From contig CAYXXN010000018.1 of assembly GCA_964469055.1 (NCBI GenBank), positions 1-26,528 on the forward strand: a DNA stretch of 26,528 nt. Reading direction: 5' to 3'. The first letter of the stretch is position 1, and every line of letters starts with the position of its first letter. Below, piece after piece: positions 6,442 through 16,237 of the stretch. Origin of the DNA: CAYXXN01 sp964469055 (GTDB lineage Bacteria > Acidobacteriota > Thermoanaerobaculia > Multivoradales > JAHEKO01). The position numbers and the translations under genes are program-made. The notes under the pieces are model-generated. The model was not told where the DNA came from and searched no databases. It saw nothing but the letters and a program-made list of their open reading frames with translations.

Positions 6442-8889
6442 ATGCGAAACAGCACGCAAAGCATCCGACCCGCCGCTTGGATGGGCGCTCTCGCCCTCCT
6501 GCTCGCGGGGTGGGCTTCCGCCGGCGACCTGCCGGCCAGCGGCCCGGCGCCCGAGCCTGCGCCCGGGGCCGAGGACCGACTGACGATCGAGGCCGTGGGC
6601 CTCGCCCAGCAGGAGCGCGGAGCGGAGCTCACGGTGACCACTCGCGGGACGCTGGTCTGGACGACCTACCGCAACGCCGATGATGAGCTGGTCGTCGAGC
6701 TGCCCGACAGTGTGGCGGCCGAGGCCGTGGACGATCTCTACGCCGCCGAGGGATTGATCGAGTCGGTCACCGTCGAGCGCACCGATGGCGTTACCCGTTT
6801 GGTGATCGCCACCCGCATCGAAGCCGAGCACACCGTCGCGGCCGAGGGCTCCCTCCTGCGGCTGCAGCTCTTCCCCGCGGGCGCTGCCGCGCCGGCGATG
6901 CCGGAGGCCCCGGCAGCCGAAGCCGCCGCCGAGCCGGCGGCGAGTGTCGTCGCCTTGACCGCGGAGCCGCCGGTGGCGGAAGCCCTGGCCGCGGCCGAGG
7001 CGGTTGCGGTACCGGTCGTCGAAGAGACTCCCGCGCCGACTCCCGCCCCCACCCCCGAGCCTCTGGCTGTGCACGCGCCGGCCGGCGTTGCGGCCACCCA
7101 ACTGCACGAAGTGGCCATCGACCGCACCGACGGCACGACGACCGTGCGCATGCTCGGAGACGGCGAGTTCTACTACAACACCTTCCGGCTCGACGATCCG
7201 GCCCGCTTCGTCGTCGATTTGATCGGGGTCATGAATCTGGCGCCGCAGGGGAGCTACGAGGGCAGCGGCGAGGTCGTCGGACGGGTGCGAGTCGCCCAGT
7301 TCCGGCCGCAGCCCGAGATGGTGTCGCGGGTGGTCGTCGACCTGATCGAGCAGGCCACTCCCGAGCTGACCGTCCTGCCGGACGGCCTGCTCTTGACCTT
7401 CGGCGGGGCGGGCGCCCCGGCGTCGACCCTCTGGCAGGACGAGCCCGATGCCGGCGGCATGGAGGAGGAGGTGGTCGCGGCCCTGCAGGAAGAGCCGGTG
7501 ATGGAGGAGCCGCCCGCCGAGCCGGCGCCCATGCCCTCGCTGCCGCCGCTGCGCGAGCCGCTGTCGGCTCCCGCCGCGCCCTCCACCAGCAGCGCGGAGC
7601 TGCAACTCGCCGCCGGCGCGGGTGAGCCCACGGCCGGTTTCCTCTCCCGCGACGTGACTCCCGGCGAGCGCAAGTACTACGGCGAGCCGATGACGATCAG
7701 CTTGAAGGACGCCGACATCAAGGACCTGCTGCGCACCTTCCACGAGATCAGTGGACTCAACATCATCGTGCAGCCCGGAGTGCGGGGGACGGTGACGGTC
7801 GAGTTCGTCGATGTCCCCTGGGACCAGGCGCTCGATCAGATCTTGAAGATCAACGGCCTGGGCTACCAGATCGAGGGCAACGTCATGCGCGTCGCCCCGC
7901 TCGACACCTTGCGGGAGGAGGCGGAACAGGAGCAGCGACTGCGCACCGCGCAGTCGCAGGCCGTGCCGCTGACGACGATCATGAAGCGCGTCAGCTATGC
8001 CTCGGCCGCCGAGGTCGCGAGGGCGCTGCGCAGCGGCGAGAACAGCGTGCTCTCGCAGCGCGGCACGGTGATCGTCGACAACCGCACCAACACCTTGATC
8101 ATCACCGAGCTCCCGGTCTACATCGACAGCGTCATCGCCGTCATCGAGAACCTCGACATCCCCGAGCCGCAGGTGATGATCGAGGCACGCATCGTCGAGA
8201 CGACCAAGCGCTTCACCCGACGGCTCGGCATCCAGTGGGGCTTCGACGCCATCGCCTCGGCGGCGACCGGCAACACGACCGGGCTCGTCTTTCCGAACAG
8301 CGGCGCCGCGGTCGGCGCGGTCACCTTGGCGCAGCCGGGCCTCGGTACGCTCGGCGTGACGCTCGGCAACGTGATGGGCACCTTCAACCTCGACATCGCT
8401 CTGCAGGCGGCGGAGACCGAGGGCCTGGTCAACATCCTCTCGGCGCCCAAGATCACCACCTTGAACAACGAGCCGGCCTCGATCCAGAGCGGCCTGCAGA
8501 TCCCGATCCAGACCGTGGCCAACAACACGGTGAGCGTCCAGTTCGTCAACGCCACCCTGCGACTCTCCGTCACGCCGCACGTGACGGCCGAGGGCACGGT
8601 GCTGCTGGACATCGATATCCAGAAGCGCGAGCCCCTGCTCGCCTTCCAACAGATCGGCGCCCCCGCCGCACCGATCTCGACCAAGGACGCGAGCACCCGC
8701 GTGATCGTGCGCGACGGCGGCACGACCGTCATCGGCGGCATCTACGAGGTGACGACGGACGAGGGCGAGGACCGGATTCCCGGGATCGGAAGGGTGCCGA
8801 TCCTCAAACATCTGTTCCGCAACAACCGGCAGAGCGAGGAGAATGAGGAACTCTTGATCTTCATCACTCCGCGCATCATCAGGATGTAA
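6442..8889 (+). CDS. pilQ: Type IV pilus secretin PilQ
   Basis: The outer-membrane ring through which the pilus exits; 815 residues. I chose the ATG at 6442, 8 bases after GGGAGG (6428-6433), over a GTG at 6424. It has a signal peptide (residues 1-28), an AMIN domain at about 60-145, an Ala/Pro/Glu linker, a second AMIN domain at about 221-317, a second Pro-rich linker, STN/N0 from 417 (ISLKDADIKDLLRTF), N1 (SVLSQRGTVIVDNRTNTLII) and the secretin core. The core includes ILSAPKITTLNNEPASIQSG and the C-terminal signature VIGGIYEVTTDEGEDRIPGI from 763, then EELLIFITPRI. AMIN domains bind peptidoglycan in characterised secretins. No pilotin gene is recognisable next to it. Confidence 0.97.
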   Translation: MRNSTQSIRPAAWMGALALLLAGWASAGDLPASGPAPEPAPGAEDRLTIEAVGLAQQERGAELTVTTRGTLVWTTYRNADDELVVELPDSVAAEAVDDLYAAEGLIESVTVERTDGVTRLVIATRIEAEHTVAAEGSLLRLQLFPAGAAAPAMPEAPAAEAAAEPAASVVALTAEPPVAEALAAAEAVAVPVVEETPAPTPAPTPEPLAVHAPAGVAATQLHEVAIDRTDGTTTVRMLGDGEFYYNTFRLDDPARFVVDLIGVMNLAPQGSYEGSGEVVGRVRVAQFRPQPEMVSRVVVDLIEQATPELTVLPDGLLLTFGGAGAPASTLWQDEPDAGGMEEEVVAALQEEPVMEEPPAEPAPMPSLPPLREPLSAPAAPSTSSAELQLAAGAGEPTAGFLSRDVTPGERKYYGEPMTISLKDADIKDLLRTFHEISGLNIIVQPGVRGTVTVEFVDVPWDQALDQILKINGLGYQIEGNVMRVAPLDTLREEAEQEQRLRTAQSQAVPLTTIMKRVSYASAAEVARALRSGENSVLSQRGTVIVDNRTNTLIITELPVYIDSVIAVIENLDIPEPQVMIEARIVETTKRFTRRLGIQWGFDAIASAATGNTTGLVFPNSGAAVGAVTLAQPGLGTLGVTLGNVMGTFNLDIALQAAETEGLVNILSAPKITTLNNEPASIQSGLQIPIQTVANNTVSVQFVNATLRLSVTPHVTAEGTVLLDIDIQKREPLLAFQQIGAPAAPISTKDASTRVIVRDGGTTVIGGIYEVTTDEGEDRIPGIGRVPILKHLFRNNRQSEENEELLIFITPRIIRM

Positions 8890-8904
8890 GGACGGGAGCC
8901 GACC

Positions 8905-9472
8905 ATGAACCGATTCGCCAAACTGAGTCTCGCTCTCCTCCTGCCGCTGGTGCTCGCGGCCTGCGAAGCCCGCATCGACAAGACCGACGGCGGGGGGGTC
9001 CTTCTCTCGGTCTCGGACTTCGACGCTCCGCCGGTTAGGGTTTCNNNNNNNNNNCGCTAACGAAAACGGTGAGCTGCCTGTGTCCCTCGGGCTAGTCCAG
9101 ATCTCGAACATTCCGAAGAACCCGGCGGCGGGAACCAGCGAACTCATGAACGTGGAGCTGGAGTCGTACGAGGTCACGTTCACGCGCGCCGACACCGGCA
9201 CTCGCGTGCCGAATCCGTTCGTGCGCGGCGCCGGGGGCGGGTTCGTACCTGTGAACGGCACGCTGGATATCACCGGCCTGCCGCTTTTCGACGAGGAGCA
9301 GCTGGAGAACCCACCGCTCTCCGACTTGATGTTCGAGAACGGTGGCACCGATACCGAGACGGGCGACCAGACGATTCTCCTGAACTGGCGTCTTCGCTTC
9401 TTCGGGCGCACCCTGTCCGGCGATGAGGTCGAGACGGCGCCGCTCGAGTTCACCACCCGCTTTACCCGCTAG
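8905..9472 (+). CDS. Pil-operon lipoprotein, interrupted by assembly gap
   Basis: The ATG at 8905 (GGGAG upstream, 15 bases after pilQ) opens a lipoprotein signal peptide with lipobox LAAC (Cys20), then a short acidic segment running into 10 Ns at 9045-9054. After the gap a different frame is open from the first readable codons (ANENGELPVSLG...) to the TAG at 9470-9472. It encodes about 140 residues of beta-rich sequence with a VELESYEVTFTRADTGTR strand pair. The two halves join in one frame only if the real gap is a multiple of three; the literal 10 Ns would shift it. I therefore read one gene with a scaffold gap, not a pseudogene. I do not recognise a family. Position suggests an envelope accessory of the pilus. 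Confidence 0.7.
9045..9054. other. Assembly gap (10 Ns)
   Basis: Ten undetermined bases inside the lipoprotein gene. The reading frames on the two sides differ by one base if the gap is exactly 10, so the N count is probably a placeholder rather than a measured length. Confidence 0.95.
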
Positions 9473-9484
9473 CAGGAGAGGCAC

Positions 9485-10225
9485 ATGCGCAACGCAAGAA
9501 CCCTCTACAGTCTGCTCGGCCTGCTGGCGACTCTGGGCGTGCTGGCGTGGGCCTGCTCGCTCGACTCGCCCACGGCGCCGCGACAAAACCCGCCGCCGCC
9601 GGGCGGTGGCACCAATCCCACCGCCTATCGCATCACGATTAGCGCCGAGTTCGACGAGATCGTGGTGGAAGTGCCCAGCATCGACGGGCAACAGTGCGGC
9701 ACCACGCCGAGCCTCACGACGCTCACGATCGACGTTCGCGAGGTCAGCACCAATCGGCGTCCGCCCAACGGCACAACCATCCTCTTGGAGACGAGCTTGG
9801 GCAGTTTCGAGGGCTCGCCGATTCCGGTCACGGAGATCGGAACGGAGTTGATCTCCGGCGAGGCGTTCGTCAACTTCTACGCGTGCTCGACCACTGGCGT
9901 CGCTCACATCCGGGCGTTCCTGGGCACCAGCGTCGGGCGAACCACCGTCCAGATCATCCCCCCCACCACACCGGTCGTCGCCGACTTCACGTTCGAGAAC
10001 AGCGACAGCGACCTCTCCGTGCAGTTCCTGGACACCTCGACAGGAGGCCCGACGAGCTTCTTCTGGAGCTTCGGCGACGGCGACACCAGCTCGGCGCAGC
10101 ATCCCCTTCACGAGTTCCCGGAGCCCGGCGATTACGTGGTCGCGCTGACCGCGAGCAATTCGGAGAGCTCGGACACGGAGACACAGATCATCACCGTAGG
10201 CATCGAGGAGCCGCCGCCGGTCTAG
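9485..10225 (+). CDS. Lipoprotein with Ig-like and PKD domains
   Basis: A 246-residue exported lipoprotein. The hydrophobic signal ends in lipobox LAWAC (Cys24), followed by a Pro/Gly-rich tether. Residues about 47-157 resemble a bacterial Ig-like (Big_1/invasin type) domain with NGTTILLETSLGSFEG; Cys71 and Cys134 could form a disulfide. Residues about 163-239 form a PKD domain with the signature FFWSFGDGDTSSAQHPLHEF and GDYVVALTASN. AGGAGAGG precedes the ATG at 9485, 12 bases after the previous gene, so it belongs to the pil operon. PKD and Ig folds usually mediate surface interactions; the partner is unknown. A strong hairpin follows at 10250. Confidence 0.85.
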   Translation: MRNARTLYSLLGLLATLGVLAWACSLDSPTAPRQNPPPPGGGTNPTAYRITISAEFDEIVVEVPSIDGQQCGTTPSLTTLTIDVREVSTNRRPPNGTTILLETSLGSFEGSPIPVTEIGTELISGEAFVNFYACSTTGVAHIRAFLGTSVGRTTVQIIPPTTPVVADFTFENSDSDLSVQFLDTSTGGPTSFFWSFGDGDTSSAQHPLHEFPEPGDYVVALTASNSESSDTETQIITVGIEEPPPV

Positions 10226-10249
10226 GCGAGCGAGCACCTCAGAAGACGC

Positions 10250-10277
10250 CACCGGCCGGCCGTCAGGCCGGCCGGTG
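10250..10277 (+). terminator. Strong hairpin ending the pil operon
   Basis: CACCGGCCGGCC (10250-10261) and GGCCGGCCGGTG (10266-10277) form a perfect 12-bp stem with a GTCA loop. It is followed by CGTTCTT, a weak T-rich tail, and begins 24 bases after the stop of the PKD lipoprotein. A new promoter lies downstream, so this is the likely operon terminator. Confidence 0.65.
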
Positions 10278-10300
10278 CGTTCTTGGGCGCCGGGCGTCGC

Positions 10301-10330
10301 TAGACGCCTCGTGAAGCGGCTCCGTATACT
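10301..10330 (+). promoter_or_regulatory. Promoter for the multi-Ig lipoprotein
   Basis: TAGACG (10301-10306) and TATACT (10325-10330) are separated by 18 bases. The -10 box ends only 8 bases before the ATG at 10339 and no Shine-Dalgarno motif is present, so the mRNA would be leaderless or nearly so. Confidence 0.55.
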
Positions 10331-10338
10331 CCTGGCGT

Positions 10339-11619
10339 ATGAGGCGCCGCGCCACGGTCTGGCTCGCCTCGGGCCTGCTCGCCGGGCTGGCCCTGCTCTC
10401 GGGTTGCGACCGCCCGACGCCGGTGGCGCCGGAGGGGACGACGCTCTCGGTCTCCGCCAACCCGACGCGGATCGAGCTCAACGGCACCTCCCGCATCACC
10501 GTCATCGCTCGGCGCGTCGATGGCACGCCGGTCAACAGGGGGACGGTCATCAACCTGTCGACCAGCCTGGGCACGATCGAGCCGACGGTGGAGACGGACG
10601 ACGCCGGGGTGGCGGGCGCCAACTTGACCGGCGGCGACCGGGTGGGGACGGCCGAGGTGCGGGCCAGCTCCGGCGCCTCGATGGAGGTCATGGTGCCGGT
10701 CCAGGTGGGGTCGGTGGCGGGGACCCTGAGCCTGGAGGCCAACCCGAATTCGATCGCTCAGGATGCCCCCCAGACTGAGATCAGCTTGGTAGCGGTCGTC
10801 CAAGACAACTTCGGCTCGTTGGTGCCCAACGTGGCCGTGACCTTCTCGACCGAGGTGGGGAATCTCGCCTCGGGCGGCGCGGCGGTATTCACGGACAGCG
10901 CCGGGCAAGCGAGGGACACCTTGACCGTACTGCGGGAGCAGCTCTCGGGTCTCGCCGAGCCGTTCTTCACCGTGACTGCCCGGGCGACCGGGGAAGGCGG
11001 GGCGCCGATCGAAGAGAGCGTCGAGATCGACGTTCTGGGCGGGCCGGTGAGCATGTTCCTGCAGGCCACGCCGACGTCGGTCAACGCGGAGACGGGCGGG
11101 GAAGTACAGCTGCTGGCCGGCGTGTTCGATGGCGCCGGCGACCCGCTGGAAGGCGCGAATGTCAACTTCCTGACCGAGCTCGGCGCGCTGGCCTCGGGCG
11201 GCGGTAGCTTGCAGACCGGTCCGGGCGGCACGGTCACCGACATCCTGGTAGTCACCCCAGCAGACCTCGCCGGGTTCCCCAGCAGCTCGTTCGTCGTGCG
11301 GGCGCAGGCCAGGGGTCTCGGCGGTTTGGTGCTGGAGGAGACGGTGAGCATCCGCATCCAAACCGGCTTCCCGCACGCGGAGTTCAATTTCACCGGAGCG
11401 CCTGGCAACGTAGTGACGTTCACCAACCTCAGCACCGGCCAGCAGCCTCTCTCCTGCTCGTGGGACTTCGGGGCCGGCGCCAACCCGGGCACCAGCAGTT
11501 CCTGCGCCTCCCCGATCGTCGTGACTTACACGACGCCGGGCAACAAGACGGTGTCGCTCGTCGTGTCGAACGTTCTGGGCAGCGACACGGCGGTGGCGAA
11601 CTTCGAGGTCCTGCCCTAG
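10339..11619 (+). CDS. Lipoprotein with three Ig-like domains and a C-terminal PKD-like domain
   Basis: A 426-residue exported lipoprotein with lipobox LLSGC (Cys23). Three Big_1/invasin-like Ig domains lie at about residues 34-122, 128-233 and 238-341. Each opens with a (S/A)ANP or ATPTS-type strand and carries a (T/S)xLGxL/I segment (STSLGTIE, STEVGNLASGG, LTELGALASGG). A PKD-like domain follows at 345-425 (CSWDFGAG, TYTTPGNKTVSLVVSN), with Cys373 and Cys389 probably bonded. It shares this plan with the preceding lipoprotein and looks like an expanded paralogue. It lies after a hairpin and has its own promoter, so it can be expressed apart from the pil operon. Domains are clear; function is not. 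Confidence 0.85.
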   Translation: MRRRATVWLASGLLAGLALLSGCDRPTPVAPEGTTLSVSANPTRIELNGTSRITVIARRVDGTPVNRGTVINLSTSLGTIEPTVETDDAGVAGANLTGGDRVGTAEVRASSGASMEVMVPVQVGSVAGTLSLEANPNSIAQDAPQTEISLVAVVQDNFGSLVPNVAVTFSTEVGNLASGGAAVFTDSAGQARDTLTVLREQLSGLAEPFFTVTARATGEGGAPIEESVEIDVLGGPVSMFLQATPTSVNAETGGEVQLLAGVFDGAGDPLEGANVNFLTELGALASGGGSLQTGPGGTVTDILVVTPADLAGFPSSSFVVRAQARGLGGLVLEETVSIRIQTGFPHAEFNFTGAPGNVVTFTNLSTGQQPLSCSWDFGAGANPGTSSSCASPIVVTYTTPGNKTVSLVVSNVLGSDTAVANFEVLP

Positions 11620-11680
11620 CAGACTGCTGCTCAGTCCTCGCCAGGCCTTTTCGCAGTGGGCCAGGCCTACACGACGCCGC

Positions 11681-11689
11681 TGCTATAAT
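11681..11689 (+). promoter_or_regulatory. Extended -10 promoter for the TPR-roadblock-acc operon
   Basis: TGC TATAAT (11681-11689) combines a TGN extension with a perfect -10 hexamer. No -35 box is evident, which is usual for extended -10 promoters. Transcription would start near 11696, giving a leader of about 59 bases. Confidence 0.65.
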
Positions 11690-11719
11690 CCCCGCCTTTC
11701 GGAGTTTCCGCGACACCCC

Positions 11720-11739
11720 GGCGGGCCCTGCGGCCCGCC
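11720..11739 (+). promoter_or_regulatory. Leader hairpin 15 bases before the TPR start codon
   Basis: GGCGGGCC (11720-11727) and GGCCCGCC (11732-11739) form a perfect 8-bp stem with a CTGC loop inside the predicted 5' leader. No Shine-Dalgarno motif lies between it and the ATG at 11755. It could shape ribosome access or mRNA stability. Confidence 0.4.
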
Positions 11740-11754
11740 TCGCGTCGAGCGCCC

Positions 11755-12831
11755 ATGGCGGCTGAGGACGTCACCCAGGTACGCATCGAGATGCTCCGGC
11801 GGCGCTGGGAGCTGACGGTCAGCCCCCACGTCTCGCTGCAGCTCGCCGATCTCTATCGCCAAACGGGGAAGCTCGCCGAGGCGGTCGCCGTGCTCGAGCA
11901 GGGCCTGGACGGCAACCCGACCAGCGTCTCGCTGCGGGTGGCGCTCGGCCGCTACCGCATGGAGGGCGGCGACCACCAGGGTGCGACGGTGGCCTTGCGG
12001 GAGGTCGTCGACCGCGACCCCAGTCACCTGGTGGCCAACAAGCTGCTGGTCAAGTCGTACCTCTTGCAGGGCGAGCGACAGAAGGCGCGCGATCGCCTCG
12101 ACCTCTACATCCTGCTCAACGACGGCGACCCCGAGATCGAGACGCTGGAGGCGAGTGTGGCGAGCGGGCGACCGCTGTTCGGCGCCGGCCCGCCCGCCCG
12201 TCCGGCGCCGGCCGAGCCCTTCGACCTGCCCGCGGTGGCGACGACGGTCGACCTGGCGGCGCTGGAGAAGCCGCGCCAGGCCCCGCGGCCGGTCCCGTCC
12301 GCCACCGTGGCCGCGCCCGCCCCGCGCATCCGGCTCGCCTCGCACGACGATCCTTTCGCCGGCCTCGGCGCGGGCTTGGGCGATCCCGACGACTGGTCGC
12401 ATCTCCAGCGCGAAGGCATCTTCCTCGGGCCGGCGGCTCGCCCAGCGCCGGCCGTCAACGGCGCGAGCGCGGCGCCGGCGCACGCCGCTCCGGTCGCCCA
12501 GCCCGAGGTGACCGCCACGCTCGGCCGCCTCTACTTGGACCAGGGCCACCTGGCCGAGGCCGAAGCCATCTTCTCGGGGCTTCTGGCGCGCGAGCCCGAG
12601 CATGCGGAGGCCCGCACCGGGATGTTCGAGATCGCCGCCCGTCGGGCCCTGGTGGCCAAGCCGGCGGCGCCGACCGTCGCGATGGCGCCGCCGCTGCCGC
12701 CTCCCGTCGCCGCCCCGGCCCCACCCGTTCCCGTCGCCCCGTCGATCGTCGAGCGCAAGATCGATGTCTTGCGCGGCTACCTCGCGCGGCTGCGGCGCGC
12801 CCGCAGTCCGGAGGAGGAGATCCGCCCGTGA
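11755..12831 (+). CDS. Cytoplasmic TPR protein with Pro/Ala-rich linker
   Basis: A 358-residue protein without a signal peptide. TPR-like helices cover about residues 15-135 (LADLYRQTGKLAEAVAVLEQ, LGRYRMEGGDHQGATVALRE, NKLLVKSYLLQGERQKARDR). A long Ala/Pro-rich, presumably disordered linker (about 140-240) is followed by another TPR (LGRLYLDQGHLAEAEAIFSG), a second Pro/Ala linker and a basic C-terminal helix (ERKIDVLRGYLARLRRARS). Its stop overlaps the GTG of the roadblock gene, so the two are translationally coupled and probably act together. A scaffold role is inferred from TPRs; no enzymatic motif is visible. Confidence 0.8.
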   Translation: MAAEDVTQVRIEMLRRRWELTVSPHVSLQLADLYRQTGKLAEAVAVLEQGLDGNPTSVSLRVALGRYRMEGGDHQGATVALREVVDRDPSHLVANKLLVKSYLLQGERQKARDRLDLYILLNDGDPEIETLEASVASGRPLFGAGPPARPAPAEPFDLPAVATTVDLAALEKPRQAPRPVPSATVAAPAPRIRLASHDDPFAGLGAGLGDPDDWSHLQREGIFLGPAARPAPAVNGASAAPAHAAPVAQPEVTATLGRLYLDQGHLAEAEAIFSGLLAREPEHAEARTGMFEIAARRALVAKPAAPTVAMAPPLPPPVAAPAPPVPVAPSIVERKIDVLRGYLARLRRARSPEEEIRP

Positions 12832-13184
12832 CCTTCGCCCAGAGCCTGTCCGATCTATCCGACCGTGTGGAGGGGAGCCGGGGTGTGTGCCTGGTCGCCG
12901 CCGACGGCATCATCGTCGAGTCCTGGGGCGGCCACGGCCTCGACCTCGAGGCGCTGGCCGTCGAGATGGTCACGCAGGCGCGCTCGCTCTCCGACGAGCA
13001 GCGCGGCCTCGGGGTCGGGCGCGTGCAGCAGGTGACGGTGGCGACCGAACGCTGCACGGTCCTCTTGGGCGCCGTGAGCGACGAGTACTACCTGGTTCTC
13101 GTGCTGGCCGGCGAGGCGCCGCAGGGTCGCGCTCGCTTCGAGCTGCGCCGCGCGCCGTTGCTGTTCGGCGAAGAGCTGGCCTGA
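12828..13184 (+). CDS. Roadblock/LC7-family protein
   Basis: A 118-residue protein of the length and pattern of bacterial roadblock/LC7 (MglB/LAMTOR-type) domains: an N-terminal helix, then GVCLVAADGIIVESWG (beta strands 1-2), a long helix, then QVTVATERCTVLLGAVSDEYYLVLVLAG. The GTG at 12828 overlaps the TPR stop (GTGA) and is preceded by the strong GGAGGAGGAG of the TPR 3' end. Roadblock domains dimerise and often regulate small GTPases, but no MglA/Ras-like GTPase is encoded in this window. It sits 14 bases before accB, which is unusual company. A hydrophobic tail ends the protein. Confidence 0.75.
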   Translation: MTFAQSLSDLSDRVEGSRGVCLVAADGIIVESWGGHGLDLEALAVEMVTQARSLSDEQRGLGVGRVQQVTVATERCTVLLGAVSDEYYLVLVLAGEAPQGRARFELRRAPLLFGEELA

Positions 13185-13198
13185 GGCGGAGCGCGGGC

Positions 13199-13672
<474 letters not shown>

Positions 13673-13712
13673 GCGGCGCGCCCCGGCCGTCGCGCCCCCG
13701 AGAAACCCCGAG

Positions 13713-15062
<1,350 letters not shown>

Positions 15063-15072
15063 GGGCCGGGCG

Positions 15073-15711
15073 TTGCCCCGCACGGTGCGTCCGCCGCGCC
15101 TCTATGCCATCGCCGACGCCGCGGCGCTGGGGGAGGTGTCGGTGGCTGAGGCGGTGGCGATCATGGCGGCGGAGGGGGTGCGCTGGATCCAGGTGCGGGG
15201 GAAGGGGCTGGCCGACGACGAGCTGTTCCGGCAGGCGGAGGGGGCGGTGCGAGCGGTGGAGGGGACGGACGCCGTGCTGTGGCTGAACGACCGGGCGGAC
15301 ATGGCCACGATGGTGGGGGCGCGGGGCCTACACCTGGGACAGGACGACCTAGCGCCGGCGGCGGCGCGGCGCGTGGTGGGTGAGGAGGTCTGGATCGGAT
15401 GCTCGACGCACGGAGATCTCGAGCTCGCGGAGGCGGCGGCCGATCCCGAGGTCGACGTGGTGGCGGTCGGACCGGTCTTCGCGACGGTGAGCAAGGAGCG
15501 GGCGGCGCCGGTGGTGGGGCTCGAGTTCGTGCGCCGGGCGAGGGGCGCGACGGCGAAGCCCCTGGTGGCGATCGGCGGCATCGACGCCGAGCGGGCGCCG
15601 GCTGTGCTCGCCGCTGGGGCCGACACGGTGGCGGTCCTCTCGGCCCTCTGCCGCGGTGACGTCGCCGCCAACTGCCGGCGGCTGCTGGCTGCCGTCGGGG
15701 AGCTGACGTGA
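15073..15711 (+). CDS. thiE: Thiamine-phosphate synthase-like protein
   Basis: A TIM-barrel protein of 212 residues that would join HMP-pyrophosphate and thiazole phosphate into thiamine phosphate. Family motifs: LYAIAD at the start, IQVRGKG (usual form QLR-K), NDRADMATMVGARGLHLGQD, GCSTHG, GPVFATVSKE and VAIGGI. The TTG at 15073 is used; a GTG at 15085 is an alternative. No other thiamine gene is nearby and no TPP riboswitch precedes it; it sits inside the acc-aro run. TenI-like relatives share the fold, so synthase activity is likely but not certain. Confidence 0.85.
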   Translation: MPRTVRPPRLYAIADAAALGEVSVAEAVAIMAAEGVRWIQVRGKGLADDELFRQAEGAVRAVEGTDAVLWLNDRADMATMVGARGLHLGQDDLAPAAARRVVGEEVWIGCSTHGDLELAEAAADPEVDVVAVGPVFATVSKERAAPVVGLEFVRRARGATAKPLVAIGGIDAERAPAVLAAGADTVAVLSALCRGDVAANCRRLLAAVGELT

Positions 15712-16235
15712 GGATCTTTTTGACGGGTTTCATGGGCTGCGGCAAGTCGACGGTGGGACCCGAGCTGGCGCTACGGCTGGGAGTGCCGTTCGTCGACCTC
15801 GATGGCGAGATCGTCCGCCGCACCGGACGCTCGATCGCGACGATCTTCGAGCAAGAGGGCGAGGCGGGCTTCCGCAGCCGCGAGCGCGAGGCGCTGCTGG
15901 CGACCGGCGAGCTGGCGGCGACGGTGGTGGCGACCGGCGGCGGCTGTCCCGTGAGCCCGCTGAATCGCCTTTGGATGCGCGAGCATGGCCGCATCGCCTG
16001 GCTGCACTTGCCGTGGGTGGCGCTGGCGCGGCGGCTGGGCGCCGAAACCGCGTCGCGGCCGCTGTGGCGCTCGCCGGAGGAGGCCGCGGCGCTCTACGAG
16101 CGGCGCCTCCACGCCTACCAGGATTGCGACCTCGAGATCGCCATCCGGGCCGAGGAGGACGGCGAAGCGGTGGCGGCCCGGATCTTCGAGCTGCTCGGCG
16201 CCAGCCCCGATGTGGCTCGCCCGCGGCCGCTGTGA
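15708..16235 (+). CDS. aroK: Shikimate kinase
   Basis: Phosphorylates shikimate in the aromatic amino-acid pathway; 175 residues. It has a Walker A loop GFMGCGKST (residues 7-15), the shikimate-binding DLD (about 31-33), the GEAGFRSRE arginine, the glycine triplet ATGGGC, the lid arginine ASRPLW and the late arginine in LYERRLHAYQDCDLEI. All expected key residues are present. The GTG at 15708 overlaps the thiE stop (GTGA), so it is coupled to thiE. The next gene begins after an 18-base gap holding a -10-like element. Confidence 0.93.
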   Translation: MRIFLTGFMGCGKSTVGPELALRLGVPFVDLDGEIVRRTGRSIATIFEQEGEAGFRSREREALLATGELAATVVATGGGCPVSPLNRLWMREHGRIAWLHLPWVALARRLGAETASRPLWRSPEEAAALYERRLHAYQDCDLEIAIRAEEDGEAVAARIFELLGASPDVARPRPL

Positions 16236-16237
16236 GC

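Noticed and set aside
6352..9456. A long minus-strand frame opposite pilQ that reads through the Ns
   Set aside because: PilQ is clear on the other strand, the frame includes undetermined codons, and its translation has no domain character.
9080..9472. A separate short gene starting at GTG 9080
   Set aside because: The frame is open from the gap edge onwards, and the lipobox start at 8905 explains it as the 3' part of one gap-broken gene.
8905..9472. Frameshifted pseudogene
   Set aside because: The apparent shift depends only on taking the 10 Ns as a true length.
15063..15072. TPP riboswitch before thiE
   Set aside because: Only 10 bases separate accC from thiE, so there is no room for an aptamer.
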